NCBI RefSeq assembly: GCF_021155765.1 | Contig: NC_060113.1 | Coordinates: 1,850,501-1,914,500 of the forward strand | Source of the DNA: Diprion similis | Taxonomy: Eukaryota; Arthropoda; Insecta; Hymenoptera; Diprionidae | Length of the DNA stretch: 64,000 nucleotides | Direction: 5' to 3' | Shown: piece by piece, positions 38,701 to 52,314 of the stretch | How the letters are laid out: each line of letters begins with the position of its first letter | Numbering within the stretch: position 1 is the stretch's first letter | Program-made: the position numbers and the translations under genes | Notes under the pieces: generated by a model | Told to the model about the DNA's origin: nothing | The model's input: the letters and a program-made list of their open reading frames with translations, nothing else | The model's database searches: none

Positions 38701-41700
38701 AAAAGAAAAAAAAAAAACAGATTTCATCCAGTTTTTCATTTCCTTTTATTTATCACAATTTCGAATACTGGAAGTTTGGAAAATTTTTTCGTTCAAGGTA
38801 TATATTTTCATTCGCGGTCGATCCTCCATCTCTGATTGCAATTGGATCAAGATCAAGATCAAGACGGTAAGGAAGGGTGGGACACAATGGTCACCCTCAA
38901 AAATTAGTCAAAACAATTTTTTTTTTTTTATATTTTACCAAATTAACGTGAATTTGATGCATTAACTTATTTTTAGGTCAATGTGAGGTATTCGGGGCAT
39001 AATTTTTTTTACCTTTTTTGAGGGAGGGGGGGGGGGAGGGTCCGTCGTGCCTCAGAGAAAAATTTTTTTGTAGAGTTTTGTTCAAATTTCGGTGAGTTTA
39101 TTCAAAGTAGAAAAAAAATAATAATTAATATGATGGTAAAAAGCAAAAAAAAAAATAGTAAAAAAGACCTAACATCCCCTAGATAATTCTGGCGAAATTA
39201 AAAATTGAGAGAAAAATTTAGTCGACTGGTTGAAATGCACAGCGTAGTCGAGATACGAGTAGGTACCTAAGCGGCAGGTTCATCCACGTAGGTGGGTGCG
39301 TTGGAAGTGCGATTGCGCAGACCTGCCCTGGCTGGAACCCCTGATTTTAGTCCTAGAAGCCCAGTCGCGTGAGCGCCAGCATCCCTGTATCACAGTTAGA
39401 AATTCCCTCATGAAATCGAAAGTGTTTAAAAGTGATTGAAAAAGTGATCGGAACCTACCCTCGCGGTCCTTATGAAATTAAACTCCAAAAACCATAGCGA
39501 ACGCTGTTATTGGCCAGCCGTTTTTGCGAGTGAAAGTCGTGAAACTGAGAGACTTCGACAGGTTATCCAGTCGTAAGTAGTCACAATAAATAAGGCTAAA
39601 TTTTCCAGTCAAAGAGAAAAACAATCCGCGATTTTCCAGGTGCATAAATATTTTTGGTGATGATAATAACGATTTTTTGGCTTTAATATTATATTATGTA
39701 TATAAAATTGATTCGCACTGTGTGATTTTCTTTTGTTTCTATTATTCTTGCGATTCGTTGATCGTGAATAAAACGGCGAATATTTTCAACAGCGATAAGT
39801 TATATTTTAACGACTTTGGAAAATTTTAGAAAATATTCGCGTTAGTTAAAAATTTAAACAACACGGGAGAATATTGTGCGGTTTTTATTCAACCCCCGAA
39901 TCAATCTTCGCCGCGACGTTTTTGCGGCAAAAATTCAAAAGCGGGAACTCGAACCGAGCTTCAACCCCCTTGGTGATTTGGAAAAAAATCGGAGAGCAAG
40001 TTTTAACGCGAAAACGCCTGAGTCGAGCGAAATCTTGACCTAAAGTTAGCAACAGGTAGTGCGGCGAGCTCGTCTTGCCGCGGTAGTTGAGACCTAGGTC
40101 TGAAATCTAGCTCGAAATTGCATACGTGCAATATGGGATTGCGAAGCTCCAGACGTTTGGCAATCGTCCAGAATGAAAACTTCACCGCGTAAGGTTAGGT
40201 TAAACGGATGCGGTGGTTTTGACGGGCAATATTTAAGGAGGGGATGAAATTGAGGCGTAAAATTTTTTCTCATCCCTTGTATAAATAATACACAAATTTT
40301 ATACCGACCAAAATTTTTTCAACGAGACGATAAAGTGGTTGAAATAAAATAAATAAATAAACCAATAAATAATCGGCAGAATACGTTTGATCTTTGAATC
40401 CTTGGGATATTTATTTGTGTACCTTAATTTTCAAAGCGTCGAGGGGTTTGCGATAAGGGATAAAAAATAAAGACATCTTTCTCGAGGACGCAGGCATCGA
40501 CTCTGTATATCTATGTACGTTCGACAAGGTATGCGAAGTGTGTTGAATAAAATATCAGAGGATCGTGTTACGCACGTCGTATAGACGAGAGCTTTTATAC
40601 CTTTACCGATAACCCAGATCTCAGGAAAATTCCAAAAGGATGATGAGCCATCTTTCTTCTTTTCAAAAAAATAAAGCAGAAAAAAAACAGAAAAATTAGA
40701 TATTTTCCTCGCCTTGAAACGATCCTGCAGCATGAGGATCGCGAAAATGATTTATGCCTGACAACTTTTTGAAGTAAACTTACTTCACACTCACGCGATA
40801 CCCGAGCTGAATGTTTATGACGTTGATCTTATTCACCTCGTGGATGGGAAAAACAAATTTTTCAAACCTTTTTACGGAATATATCAGGTTACATCAACAA
40901 CCTGCGGAACGTTTTTGCTGTAAAAATTGAATAGTACTTATAAATTATGTCTCGACGTTACCAAACAGCCACTTGACACTCGAACCGTTTCTTTATTGCC
41001 TTGTATATATATACCTGGCTTTCAATTCACAGGAGTGACTTTTATCTACCGGAAAAGACCGCGGTGGTAAAAATGTTGAGTATGCGACACGTACTTCGGT
41101 GCTTTCGAGCTTTCGGAAGACAAACCGAGGTAAAAACATTATTTTACACAGTTTTCGGATGCTTTCCTCCATCGTCTTTTTCAACGTTTCAGAGAAAAAT
41201 GACACAGGGTATAATACTTGTATTTTTAAAATTTGACGGTGTTTGATCCTGGAGGAATAAAAATAAAGCGGAGGCGGATCCTCCCTCCGGCATCTCGTCA
41301 TCTCGTCTCCTGCAGGCTTGGTTTCTGTCCGTGTAACGTTTCTTTGACAGGATTCATCTCAAAGAAGTAAAAGCAGGCGATGAGATGCACGAAGCTTGCG
41401 TATGACACGGTAATTTCTGAAACGACAAGCTGAGCTCTATATACACCATTGCCGGATGTATAATCATTCTTTAAGGGAAAATCTTCCTCGTGTATAAACT
41501 TTTGCTTGCGTCCGACTTATGATCTCAAAGATTCTCCCAAACTGTATATATAACGGATCATTCACACTTCGTCGACGCGAATGGCGTATAAAAACTTCTA
41601 AAAGCACGACAGAATTAAAGGAAGAAAAAGTTTTCCAAAAAGAATTGAAAAAATTCGTCCCTGGGATTACTCTCGAAAATATTCTATACGCTGTGTAAAA

Positions 41701-41989
41701 AACTATTATACGTGCTCGCCTCGACTATTCAACGCGATAATTATTCCCAAAGTTAGCATTATGAATAATTTTGTTCTAAAAAATTTTTCAACGCATTGAA
41801 CGCGCTATTTTTTTTCATTTTCCCATTCTTTCTTTCTCGCAGCTTCGCCGCTGCATGGTCCGAGGGTTCTAGATAATTCCGTTTTCAAAGGGCCTGATCA
41901 TCCAGACATAATAACTCAACAAACATAATCCATGACAAAAATATCATGAATGAAATTTAATTTAATGTAATTTCATGTTTTGTCATTTT
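35773..41989. other. No gene recognised; simple repeats and one possible promoter region
   Basis: A CAT repeat lies at 35957-35979 and a G tract at about 39023-39037. At 39480-39580 a GC-richer stretch with an inverted CCAAT box (ATTGGCC) ends near CAGTCGTAAGTAG, which would serve as a donor for a non-coding first exon on the plus strand; no following exon is identified. GGTATAAAAG on the minus strand at 40590-40601 resembles a TATA box without a clear gene. The rest is featureless. Confidence 0.4.
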
Positions 41990-42595
41990 CTGGTCACGTG
42001 TTATTTTTGCGCAGGTGTACATTTGTCATGGGTTATTTTTTTTTTTTTTTTTTTTTTGTCTAGGGCTGTTTTTGTTTGGGTTATTTTTGCCTTAGGTTAT
42101 TTTTATTGTTAGTTTTTTTTTTTTTTTTTTTGTCAACATTGTTCTTGTCAAAGGTTATTTTTGTTTGGGATATTTTTGCTTTAGGTTATTTTCACAGTGA
42201 TTTATTTTTTTTCACGTTATTCTTGTCATGGGTTATTTTTTTTTTTTGGGTATTTTTGTTCACGTTGTTCTTGTCATGTGAATTATTTTTTGTCTTAGAT
42301 TATTTTTACCGTGAGTTATTTTTATTCGCGTTAATTTCGTCACGAATTCTTTTCCTTTTGGTTATTTTTGTCTCGTGTTATCTTTCGCGTGACTTATTGT
42401 TTTTTCAAGTTGTTATTATTATCATCGGTTATTTTTGTCACAGACTATTTTTGTTTCGCGCTACTTTTCTTCGGGTTGAATTTCTTCACGTTATTATAGT
42501 TTTGGGTTATTTTTGTCATGGGTTTCTTTATTTTTTTTTTTTTACGATTTATTCTCCTTCTCGGTTATTTTACTTTGGGTTATTTATGACGGTCT
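41990..42595 (+). repeat. GTTATTTTTG minisatellite
   Basis: About 600 bp of irregular copies of GGGTTATTTTTGTC with variants such as GTTATTTTTGCTTTAGG and GTTATTTTTGTTTGG, mixed with long T runs. The 173-codon frame across it is low-complexity (F, L, V) and is a by-product of the repeat. Confidence 0.8.
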
Positions 42596-42599
42596 AGCT

Positions 42600-42789
42600 T
42601 TGTGTGTGTGTGTGTTATTTGTACACGAGTCATTAATGTCTCAGTCGCCGTTTTTGAGAACAACGGACATCAGGGGCGTAAAATGGGATTCGATTGAAGA
42701 CTCTCGGCGTCCTTTTGTTCCTTCGGTGGTATTATGTGACTCCGAGCGACGTCTCTGTAGATTAGAGACCCGCGAGGCGTCGGCGTCGT

Positions 42790-42820
<31 letters not shown>

Positions 42821-42821
42821 G
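42600..42821. repeat. TG and CA microsatellites
   Basis: TG repeat at 42600-42614 and CA repeat at 42797-42820, about 180 bp apart and in opposite sense, so they could pair. Confidence 0.85.
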
Positions 42822-45451
42822 ATACACGCACACACGATACAAAGGATGTATCGCAGCCATATTCCCTGTCCGTTTTGCCGGATTACATCCATCCCTTGAA
42901 CAGCGAATAGCCAATAATTCCCCGGGCATTTTGAGATAGGCTGCGAGGATCGTGTCCCACCGGCAAGTATATTCTACTTGTTATCACGAATCGACACTCG
43001 CCCTGGGCAGTGCAGTCAGTGGTCACTTTGAATATGGTTTATACGCCACCCCGAAACTGCCGAGTAAACAATGAAACTTCCCTTAACGTTCCGTCCTTAG
43101 TCGGAGAAATCTGGAAGATCAGAGAAGTCTGATTTTTATCTAGTCTTATCAAATTCTCCGATAAGCCAGATCGGTTTTTTTTTCTTTTTTTTTTTTTAAT
43201 AAAGCATTTTCGAATCTGCTCGCTTCGATCCTATCCTAATATCGGACAATCCGAGAATAATAAACTTACGGGGATGCAAGGGTTCGAAATTTTCTCCAAG
43301 ATGGTGACCGGAACTGGCAAATAATTTTCTCAAAATACTCGATAATTCCTAAATTTCTGAAAATTGATCGCTAGAAACGTCGGGATAAAAATGAATGTAA
43401 AAAAATTGTCTACGAACGAGAACATCGTTTTGGATTAGAATAACATGAACTGGTCATAAAAATGTTGAGAACTAACTACTGTGAAAAAAAATGGAATCGT
43501 TGCTTATTTTCATTTCTCGCAAAACTTAAAGCTTCGCAATTTAATCGGTTTCTTCGTTCTGATTAAAAAAAAAAAATCCGGTAAAACTGTAATGTTTCCG
43601 GGGCATAATTGAAATCTGATCAGAAATCTTGCAACCATTTTCGACTGTCGAAATACGATTGTAGATTATTATTTGTATTTCAGAGACGAGGTATCTCATG
43701 AAATGAAATGAAATTTCACGACTGATTTTAATTTACCCACTTTCTTCGTATTTTCGTACATTATAGCTTATTTTTTTTCGGTTAATGAATCCGCGCGTCT
43801 TGGACTTCAACTTTTATCTTTCTTGTTATTAATAATTATGCACGGTTTACGGTTAAGAAAAATGCCTTGCCTTAATTGGAAGTAGGAAATTGACGTAAAC
43901 AATTAATTGCCTGACTGTTTCAAGAGAATTGCATATAGTTACAGTTTTCGAGTGATGCAGAAGCTCGGGAAAAGCTCTGCGGGAATTAACGCCGGCAACT
44001 CTGCAGACGAGATATTCGTACCACTTTGCTGTTGAGTGTCTGGTTCGTCTCCAGCCTCCTAATGGTGCCAGTCGCCACTCCTTTCATTTTCAATCGTGAA
44101 AATGGTATTGACGTTTGAAAACGAGCCAATTAAGAATGAATCGAGTTCACAATCCAAACAACAAACCATCCAATCGCGAAGAATTACGAAACAAAGGTTC
44201 AAAAGTTGCGCTTCGAGTTAATCGAGCAAAAATTTTACCCGGTAAAAGATATTATAAAGTTAAATCTGATTGATGAAAATTTCTTCGATCCGGCGAAGAT
44301 ATTGAACTATTGAATTTTAATTGTAAACATCTCGAAGAATCTGTTCGATGCCAATAAAAAATAACTCTTTATTTACAAAAGATTTTTCCTTCCGCTCGTG
44401 AATCGATGAAAAAAAAAAAAAAAAAAAAATCAATCCGTGAATGATTTATAATTTATAAATGTTAATGTTTGTATAATATTGTTGTCCAAAATCTAGCCCC
44501 GACGATTTCTGTAGAGTTCATTGATGAATAAATTGAACTCAGTAATGGAACCTGTCAGGGAATATAAATTTATTTATGAAAAAAATGATTGAATAATGTG
44601 ATTTTCATTTCGTTTTAATTTTTCCCTTCGTATAACGAATGCTTTTATGGTCAAATCCAATGAAATTATGCATCGTCTTGTTTACGCGATGACTCGAAGA
44701 ATCGTTTGTGAGATTCGTTTTTTCCGGGTGATTTGCACCTTCGTTTCCTCGCTTATACCTACGTACTCATGGAATACACCATAACCCACCATAGGATAGG
44801 ATTAAGAGCTGATATTGGCGGTGCAATATCGCGTTTCATCCGGGTTCCATTCTCTCTTGGCAGGTTGACAAAGTGATGGTTTCAGTGTTCGCAAAGAGGG
44901 CGGAGAACGAAGGGGATGAAAGTATATATTCTCTGGTCCTGGAGCGGCTAGAAAACTCGGCTGAAGCACCGCCAGAGATAGGCGTTTATATGCTTCTCTA
45001 ACGGTTTTCCAATGGCTACTATATACATTTCATTCGCAGTTTTAGATAAGCGAAGACCCCGCCGTTTCATGATTCTTCTGCTCTTATCAAAACGAGGAAT
45101 AAAACAAGAAAAAAAAAAAAAAAAAAAAAAATAAAAAAAAATGGAAAAAGCCATGCAAAAGTTCTGGGAAATGTCAGATTGGATAGAATACACGGTAATT
45201 TGTTCGCTTTCGTAAGCAAAGCTTGCATGATCGTTATACATGAGCTGATCCTGCAATATCGGTTTAAAACAAATATACATATATGCATAGATATATATAT
45301 TTTGATTAACGATAATGGAGATATTAACGTTAATTACAATGTTGCAGATATTCAACCACCAAAGTAATTGTTGGTAACACACGTACATAGAATTCGATTG
45401 CAATTGAGAAATTTAAACCCCTGGTTTCCTCCCTGCTTTGTTTGCATAGCT
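42822..45451. other. No gene recognised
   Basis: AT-rich sequence with poly(A) runs at 44408-44429 and 45111-45131. The 151-codon minus frame at 44948-45403 crosses the latter and is not credible. Confidence 0.5.
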
Positions 45452-45970
45452 GGGGGCGGAATTGCAGTTCGGAATTTGGAAAGTTCCGAAAGTGGCTAAT
45501 TCCGAATTATTTGGTGGTGAAACGTGAAGTAGAGAGAGAAACAACAAAGTTTCGAATGGCCGGAAACACGATGGTACAAAGTTCGGAAATGCGAGATTTC
45601 AAAAATTCAAGCTCCGATAAAGGAAAATTCTGAAAAATAAAGTTTCGATTTAGTAAACTTCCGAAAGTTAAAATATTCTAGCACGGTGTAGAAAATCAGA
45701 AAAACCGAAAAACAGAATGACCAGGTAAAAATATCGGAAATCAAAAACATCAAAAGATCAAATTGATGAAATTTGACAAAGCAAGAAATTCACAGAACTG
45801 AAAATCTTCGATCACTCGGAATTTCGATACATCAGATTTAAAAATTTTCGCACTTTTGGAACTTTGATATTTCGTCAAAATTTGATTTCTCTACTTAAAG
45901 TTTCGCGACGAAAATATCCGGAATTTGGTACCTTCGGAACTTATCAAATTCGGAATGTCAATCCCACTCC
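45452..45970. mobile_element. Foldback element, family C, copy 3 (expanded)
   Basis: The left arm GTTCGGAATTTGGAAAG, CTAATTCCGAATTATTTGG and CAACAAAGTTTCGAATGGCC matches copy 1. The right arm has GAACTTTGATATTTCG, TTTGATTTCTCTACTTAAAG and CTTATCAAATTCGGAATG. It is about 150-250 bp longer than the other copies, owing to a central segment with repeated GAAAATC-like motifs (about 45660-45840). Confidence 0.65.
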
Positions 45971-48900
45971 AATATCTGGTATCATAAAAAATGATCCCCT
46001 TCCCTTTGTCGACACTAAATTTCCGCAGCCTTCCATCATTCGCGTATTTCTCTCATACACTCTGGATCACTTTTCACAACGTCGAAAACTAAGAACCGAA
46101 TTTTCGGGGGTTGAATGACGCTTTTTGCCGCCGGAACTTGAAACCCTTTTAGATCCACTCTTTCAAAAAGGCATCCGCTTAATACCGCCATTAAACCTCA
46201 GGTCTCCCTCGTCATCATCAATGAGAATTTTTCGAAAATACCACCGCATTTTATTCGATATTGAATTTTTTAGAAGAAATTTTCTACCTTAATCGCGATC
46301 GCCACGGTAGTGGATTCAAAAAAATTTTCATTTTGCCAAATGTTATAATATGATAAATAATTCACCCCATTCCCAATATATTTCATCCTGAATAATCATC
46401 CCCGAGAATTTCACGTATCAGCTGATGACGTAATTCCGATTTAAGTTAACGGCTGCGACTTTGCTCCAGGAAATTACCGAGCGTTACACTGAATCTGGTG
46501 AGATAATAAAATCAGCGCGTTTTTCCGAATCACCGTGGGAAAAATCCCCCCAAAGTGATTAATTTCCTTTCTCGTTATTACTCACCTATATTTATATACA
46601 CGAGTTGCTTTTCCGTCTGGAAATATACTTTTTCGCGTTAATCAGATTCTCCTAATTACCAGCGAAATTAATGGATCGAGAAAAAAGCTCGGATGATATA
46701 TTCGCGTACATTTTATTCGACTCCTGCGCGTTTAAATGGCAAAAATGGCGAGTATTTCGCAAAAAATATGAAAAACGAAGCAAAATGGATTGTAAAAAAA
46801 TTATGCAACGTGTAAGTGTAACATGTATTGTAATAATGCAAGTTATGTCGCAGGGATTACCTTATGGGGTAATAAATGAAGCGGAAAGTCTTGGTGCAGT
46901 AAACATACGGAAATCCATTTATTCCGCGACATCTTTTCCTGTGCCGATGCTTCTGCAAACGTATTTTATTCCGTGCAATATATCTCGTCGTTTACGAGCC
47001 TGCACATCGCATATCCGGTCGAGTGAGCCGTAAGTTTGTTGTGACTTTCCCACAGAGCGAATAGAAAGAATAGCATAAGGCTGAAATAAGACGTGTACTT
47101 AGGTATGGATTCGTATTTTGCTGCATGCCAAGAAGAGGGGGGAAAAGAAAAGGAAAAAAAAATTATACAACCATCGATGAAACCCACCGACGAGATGTTT
47201 TTGCAGATAATTATACAACGCTGGTGTAGAACTTGGGTTGATTTCCTTAGGGATTTATGCGAATTCATTTCCATGTGGGTTAAAAATGAGAGGAAGAAAA
47301 AAAAAATAAACAATTTTTTTTTTTTTTTTTTGTCGTTTTGTGAATCGAGGGTCGTAATATTCTCGAAGACATTTTTTTTCACTTCCCCACTCACTCGCAA
47401 CCTCGCTCTTCTTCTTTTATTTTTTTATTCCCGAAGAAATCCATTTAGGTAATGGCTCCTCGGTGGTGGGTTTCGAAACCAATGCCGAGAGCGAAGATTC
47501 CTTGTGAAAAGGACCTCGGACCAAATCGCGCGTCGCCCTCACGTGTATTAAAAAGAAACTAGGAGAAAATAATCAACGCGAATTGACCACAATGCTTGAA
47601 TCTTTGCAACAGCAGAGGACAAAACAGAGTTCATAAATTTCTTTTTCACAATCGTTTGCCTCTCTTTCTTTGTACCTTTCATTCTCAAATTGATATTACT
47701 CTTACTCACGAAAAGGTCTCCTCCTCTCTGTGCTTTGTACTGAAATCCGACTAAATTCCTTCGACGTTGCAGAAAATTTTTACACTTGAAGGATCCGGTA
47801 TTGCGAGGACATCCAGGAGGTCAGTGTCGACTTGATGGAACCCAATAATGCTCCATTCTCAGATTTTATATCGCATTCCCGAGCTATTTTCATTCGCACG
47901 ACGTTAATTACAACGGATTGACCTTTGATTCGATCTTCCAAGCTTGGAAACCAGGAAATACATGCACTTCCAGCCCACGACAGGTGACCTTTGAACTCGG
48001 AGGCCAAAGTAAGACAGACAGGGTGAATGTATTTTCGATGAGTATCGGGGTGGGTGGTGGGTGTCAAAGTGCATTCGGAGAAAATATCGTATCTCTATTT
48101 TGAAATAGAAAATGTCACGGATGATGGGTTGATACTCTTTGATGTGGTGGTGGTGGTTCTTTTCCATTTCGTATCGGAGTGCAGTTCCGCAGATTCTGTT
48201 GTACCAACATAGATTTTATTTGTTTCTTAGTGAATTTTTCACATCCCTTATATCTCGACTAGAAATTTTTCTCGGTTCCCATTTTCCCGATTTCATTACC
48301 TTCACTTTCCATACGGATTTTCATTTCATGTAATATAATTGAAAATGAATGCGACTGAAATTTGTCAATGAACATATCTTAAGAGTCGTAGCCTGTTCTT
48401 TGGTTCTACCGTATGCTTGAAAATCGAATTCCCCGAGATGATGGAGTACATTTTAAAGGTACAAAGTAGCTGGTCACGTTCTGTATTGACTAGGAACTCG
48501 TCGCTTGTACGATATAATAAAAGCAGAAAATCGTAATCCGATTTCGTCGGATGATCGTTTTTAGAAACGCACTTAAGTTTTAAAAAAGACAAACTTAGAC
48601 GAGATATTTTAACGGGATTTATTTTACAAGACATTTTTTTTCAACCCAATTATCATTCAATTTGAGTATTTTATTAGGTCATAAATTTGGCAGACTGAGA
48701 GATAAGCGGATACGAGAGATTCGCACACAATTTCGGCAAACACATGTCTGCGCATATAATAAACGCACATGTGTCGAATAAAATTCAATATTCAGCCAGT
48801 TGAATTATGTTTCTTCACGCGTGGATCGCCTCTATCTCTATAGCCATTTATATTAAACATAACCAGGTCCTCGGAGGTCAGATTACATCCGACCTTTCTC

Positions 48901-49268
48901 ATTCGAGAAAACGAATTCCGGGATCAGGATAATCCACGAGGCTCAACCTCAATGTTCCGGTGAAACATCCGACTCCCAAGTTCGAAGACGTCGAGTCACT
49001 TTCATAGATAGATTAAGAAAATAAGCTTGTGAAGATTTCCCGAAGTCTTCGATCACTGACTTCGTCCAGTGATACAAAATCTTAAACGAGTTTTTAGATT
49101 TGGAAGATAATTAAAACGGCTTTACATGGGTTCACGAAACCGAAGCTGATTCCATAGAAAGACGGGACGACTTCAGACCATTTCGTGTATTCGAAAGTCT
49201 TTGAATCGTGACTTTAAATCAGGATTCCATGAGAACCCAACCCGCCTTTTTTTTTCTTTTTTAACCAG
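45971..49268. other. No gene confirmed; ambiguous open stretch at 47780-48100
   Basis: At about 47780-48100 both strands stay open (95 codons on minus, about 80 on plus), and the region is less AT-rich than its flanks. Neither strand shows a start with signal peptide, a known domain or a matched splice pair, so I leave it undecided. A 36-codon ATG frame at 47453 is also unsupported. Confidence 0.35.
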
Positions 49269-49316
49269 AAATGGTGAGGGTCAGACGTTGATCTGGTTCG
49301 AATGGAACTCCCCATA
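49269..49316. repeat. Interspersed repeat, family F, fragment
   Basis: AAATGGTGAGGGTCAGACG followed by GAATGGAACTCCCCATAT matches the right end of the copy near 19640-19675 and, less well, 28515-28550. Confidence 0.5.
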
Positions 49317-49818
49317 TTGCTTCAAGATCTATATTAATTCAAAGCTTTGACATCCATATTGATTTCCTCCTTTCACGTCTGAGATCATAGCGAACGCGTG
49401 TAGAATCGTGAGTGGATGATGATTGGTGGGTATAAACTGAGGTCAGGTGATTTCCAGGCCAAGTCACGTCGTTCGAAACAGTTCGAGTCTCGACCGGGTT
49501 TCAGGGTATTGAAATTTCCGGCAGCCTCTGCGGTTCCGGAAACGCGTGGGTTTATAATACCGAACAACGCTATATATACCATCGGTGTCTGCGGAGTTCC
49601 TTTGCACACGCACTTCTGGGCGCCAACTGAAGCACGAAGCTCCAACCCTTGCGCAGCCTGTTTCCGTGCACTGGTAACCCGTCGTTATCGTATTCAATTA
49701 TAACAACCAACAAGAGAAGAGCACCGCGAGCTGAAATTGTACTACTTATTAACCCCCCCCCCCCCCCCCCCCTCCCAGAGAGATATCACAGAAATGGAAA
49801 GAGAATTTCTGACTGTAC

Positions 49819-49853
<35 letters not shown>

Positions 49854-50055
49854 GCGGACTTTGCGCCGATTAAACGAGCTGGGGTTGAAGGACGTGAATA
49901 TATTATTAGACTTTTGTACAGTGTTCCGAGGGTTAATTTAACGGCTTCGAAATCCCATCTCCGAAACTGATTATTCAAAGTCTTTTTCGAGCTCCTGGAA
50001 GATAAAGATAAAGATGTCACTTGATCGATAAAAATTATTCTCATCGATGAATGAA
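49317..50055. other. GC-richer non-coding stretch with C tract and AAT microsatellite
   Basis: A C tract lies at 49753-49772 and an AAT repeat at 49819-49853. The part at 49440-49700 is open in several frames and contains GTTCGAGTCTCGACC, which resembles a tRNA T arm, but no tRNA or gene can be built. Confidence 0.45.
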
Positions 50056-50240
50056 TCAGAGATTTTTCTCGTTCTCTTTACTTTCGTCGCTCGTCTCGGG
50101 ATCTACGGAAGAGCCTGCAGGACCCGAGTTAGTTCGGAATTCCCTGGCGATCATTTTAGCCACGAAGGAAGCTCTTGAATCGAGTGGCAGATAAATAAGA
50201 ATCGTCAGGATATCACGGCTATTCTTTTCGAAAGTAAAAA
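50056..50240 (-). CDS. Possible terminal coding exon, unknown product
   Basis: On the minus strand an open frame ends in a hydrophilic tail GSSVDPETSDESKENEKNL and TGA. A candidate acceptor TCGATTCAAGAG lies inside at about 50177, where two AG choices exist. The tail composition is protein-like and a hydrophobic stretch (DILTILIYLPLD) precedes it. No upstream exon is identified; a foldback element lies directly upstream. It may be a third member of the secreted family or chance. Confidence 0.2.
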
Positions 50241-50391
50241 TATTTCTGTATATATATGTATACAGGCATATTCGCAATGTTTATCACACCCAGCTCGACA
50301 CCCCGTGAAATTTATTTGTAACCACGAGTAGATGTACCAGCGAGAAACACTTCTCGTGTATAACGATGAAAATTGGATTCATTAGGGTGTC

Positions 50392-50998
50392 GCAAAAAAA
50401 CCGACTATTTTTTTTTTTTTTTTTTTTCCAGTCTCGTGTGACAAAATGTTAGTTTTTGATGTTTTAAGAGCCCACTCCAAAAGACAGTTCAAAACAAATT
50501 TTTTAAGAGGTCGCTCCACATTTTTTAAAACGTCAGAAATCGTCAAAAATCGATTTAAAAAAAAAAAAAAAAAAATTTCTCGTTACGGTGTAATTTTATA
50601 GACAAAAAAAAAATATGTTTCCGAAAGTTTCAGTTCAAAATTTGAATTTTGAAATGTCGCTCATAATTTTTTTTCAATTTTTTGGTGCATTTCTTTAGAT
50701 CTTTTCGAGCGACCTTTTAATATTCATATTAAAATTTCATAAATTTTTTTTTCTTCAATTTAGTAAGAAAGAATCGATAACAATACACCACGACATGAAT
50801 TAAAAATCAAACGAAACACTGAAAATATAATTTTTTTGATATGATTTTTTGACATTTTAAAAAATTTGCAGCGACCTCATAAATTGTTATTTTTTTTTTG
50901 AGCTGTCCTTTGGATTGGGCTCTCAAAACATCAAAAACTAACATTTTGTCACACGAGACTCGAAAAAAAAAAAAAGACGGTTTTTTGCGCCACCCTAA
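50392..50998. mobile_element. Large foldback MITE, family B
   Basis: The ends are TTAGGGTGTCGCAAAAAAA and, on the other strand, TTAGGGTGGCGCAAAAAA. The inverted similarity continues inward for about 150-180 bp through CTCGTGTGACAAAATGTTAG, TTTTTGATGTTTTAAGAGCC and GAGGTCGCTCC, broken by variable poly(T/A) runs. It has no ORF. RNA from it would form a very long hairpin. Confidence 0.8.
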
Positions 50999-52314
50999 TA
51001 TACATATATATAGAGAGAGGAAAGAAAAAAGGGAGAGCAAAAGTAAATTGCAGGGAAACGACGGCCGAAAATCGGGAAACGAAAGCGAATTTGATGAAAC
51101 AAATTGAGATTCTGAACTCGGGGGAATTCGATTCGACCAATTTAATCAGCTTCTTTTTCTGCGGGTTTAGTTTCAATCACTGGTTGAGCCGCGGTGCCTC
51201 AAACATCTCGAATATCCGGTACCTCGAGGTCTCTTTGTTCCAGAAAACCGAGGTTTTGCACACCTTGATGCCAACCACCCAACAACGAAGGTCTTTGGCC
51301 CTTTCGAAGGGGGCGTTAACGATCTATCGGCGAAGGGTCTGAACACTTCGGGGTAATTTGAAGAATGGTCGAAAGCCAAGGCGAGACTCTGAGGCAAACA
51401 GGGCTAATGGCAACGGGGAGCGAACTCGAGCGACATCATGCAAATGCTTCCCTACGCAGCTTCAGTGCCCACCTTTTCATCTCCCCCAACCCCCAGTCAC
51501 GATTTCCTCTATTTACCCTGCACCCTTTCGCAGCCACTGGCAAAAGGAGCGCCGAAGTCGCGAAGATAAGATACCTACTCGCGAAAAGAAACCAGAGTGG
51601 ATGACGTGCGTTATGGTATTTGTGCGAAATTGGCGAGGCGAATTAACGCCGACTAATTATAATTAACGCGGTAGGAATTCACACTCGTTCTTTCATCACT
51701 TCGGGGAAAATGCTTCTAATTATGCATTAATTGCAGCAGCGCTGGTGCACAGCGAGATTTGCAGATTTTACTTCATACCGAAGCAGCCGCGAGTGCAAAT
51801 TTTCTACATGTTTAAAATCCCGCAATTTTTTCGCGAGAAATTGAAGAAAATTTTTTCGGACGGTTTCGATTTCGCAAAAACTTTATTTAATGTATATTTA
51901 TATTAGTTATACTTTAATTATAATCGTTTATGATAAGCTGAATTAAAATCGAATAATTTCACCCGATATTTTCAGGTCAAGTTGGGGTTTTTCTGCTAGC
52001 CAGCGCCATGCATGGATATAATAATAATAATAATAATAATGTTTGGAGGTACCGTTTTTCCCAGCTTTTGTTTCCACGGCCAACGGAAGGCCGCATGTTC
52101 TTAGCTCACAGCTGCGCATTGTTTTCTTGCAAAATCCGCTGCAGCGGCAGCTGGATTCCGAAATTTCTGAGAAATCGTGACGAGCGCGGGTGTAAAGTGC
52201 ATGTAAAACAAAGCCAGCGAATGAGATAATTGCCTTGGTGCTTGGCTGCGTATAAAACACATATTTCGTTTGTTATAGTTATTCAAAAATGGTATGATTT
52301 AAACATTCTTTTTA
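50999..52314. other. No gene confirmed; GC-richer, stop-poor stretch
   Basis: At 51100-51660 several frames are open on both strands. On the minus strand one frame ends in ETKPAEKEAD and a stop at about 51141, which looks protein-like, but an in-frame stop lies just upstream and no clean acceptor is seen. An ATA/AAT repeat lies at 52017-52040. Confidence 0.35.

Noticed and set aside
40190..40202. GGTTAGGTTA as insect telomere repeat
   Set aside because: Only about two TTAGG units are present, which is expected by chance and not a telomeric array.
40993..41301. Possible two-exon plus-strand gene around 41073-41247
   Set aside because: The implied intron is only about 60 nt and the product is very short without known features; the minus strand is open as well.
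42076..42597. 173-codon plus-strand frame
   Set aside because: It is the translation of a T-rich minisatellite and consists almost only of F, L, V and S.
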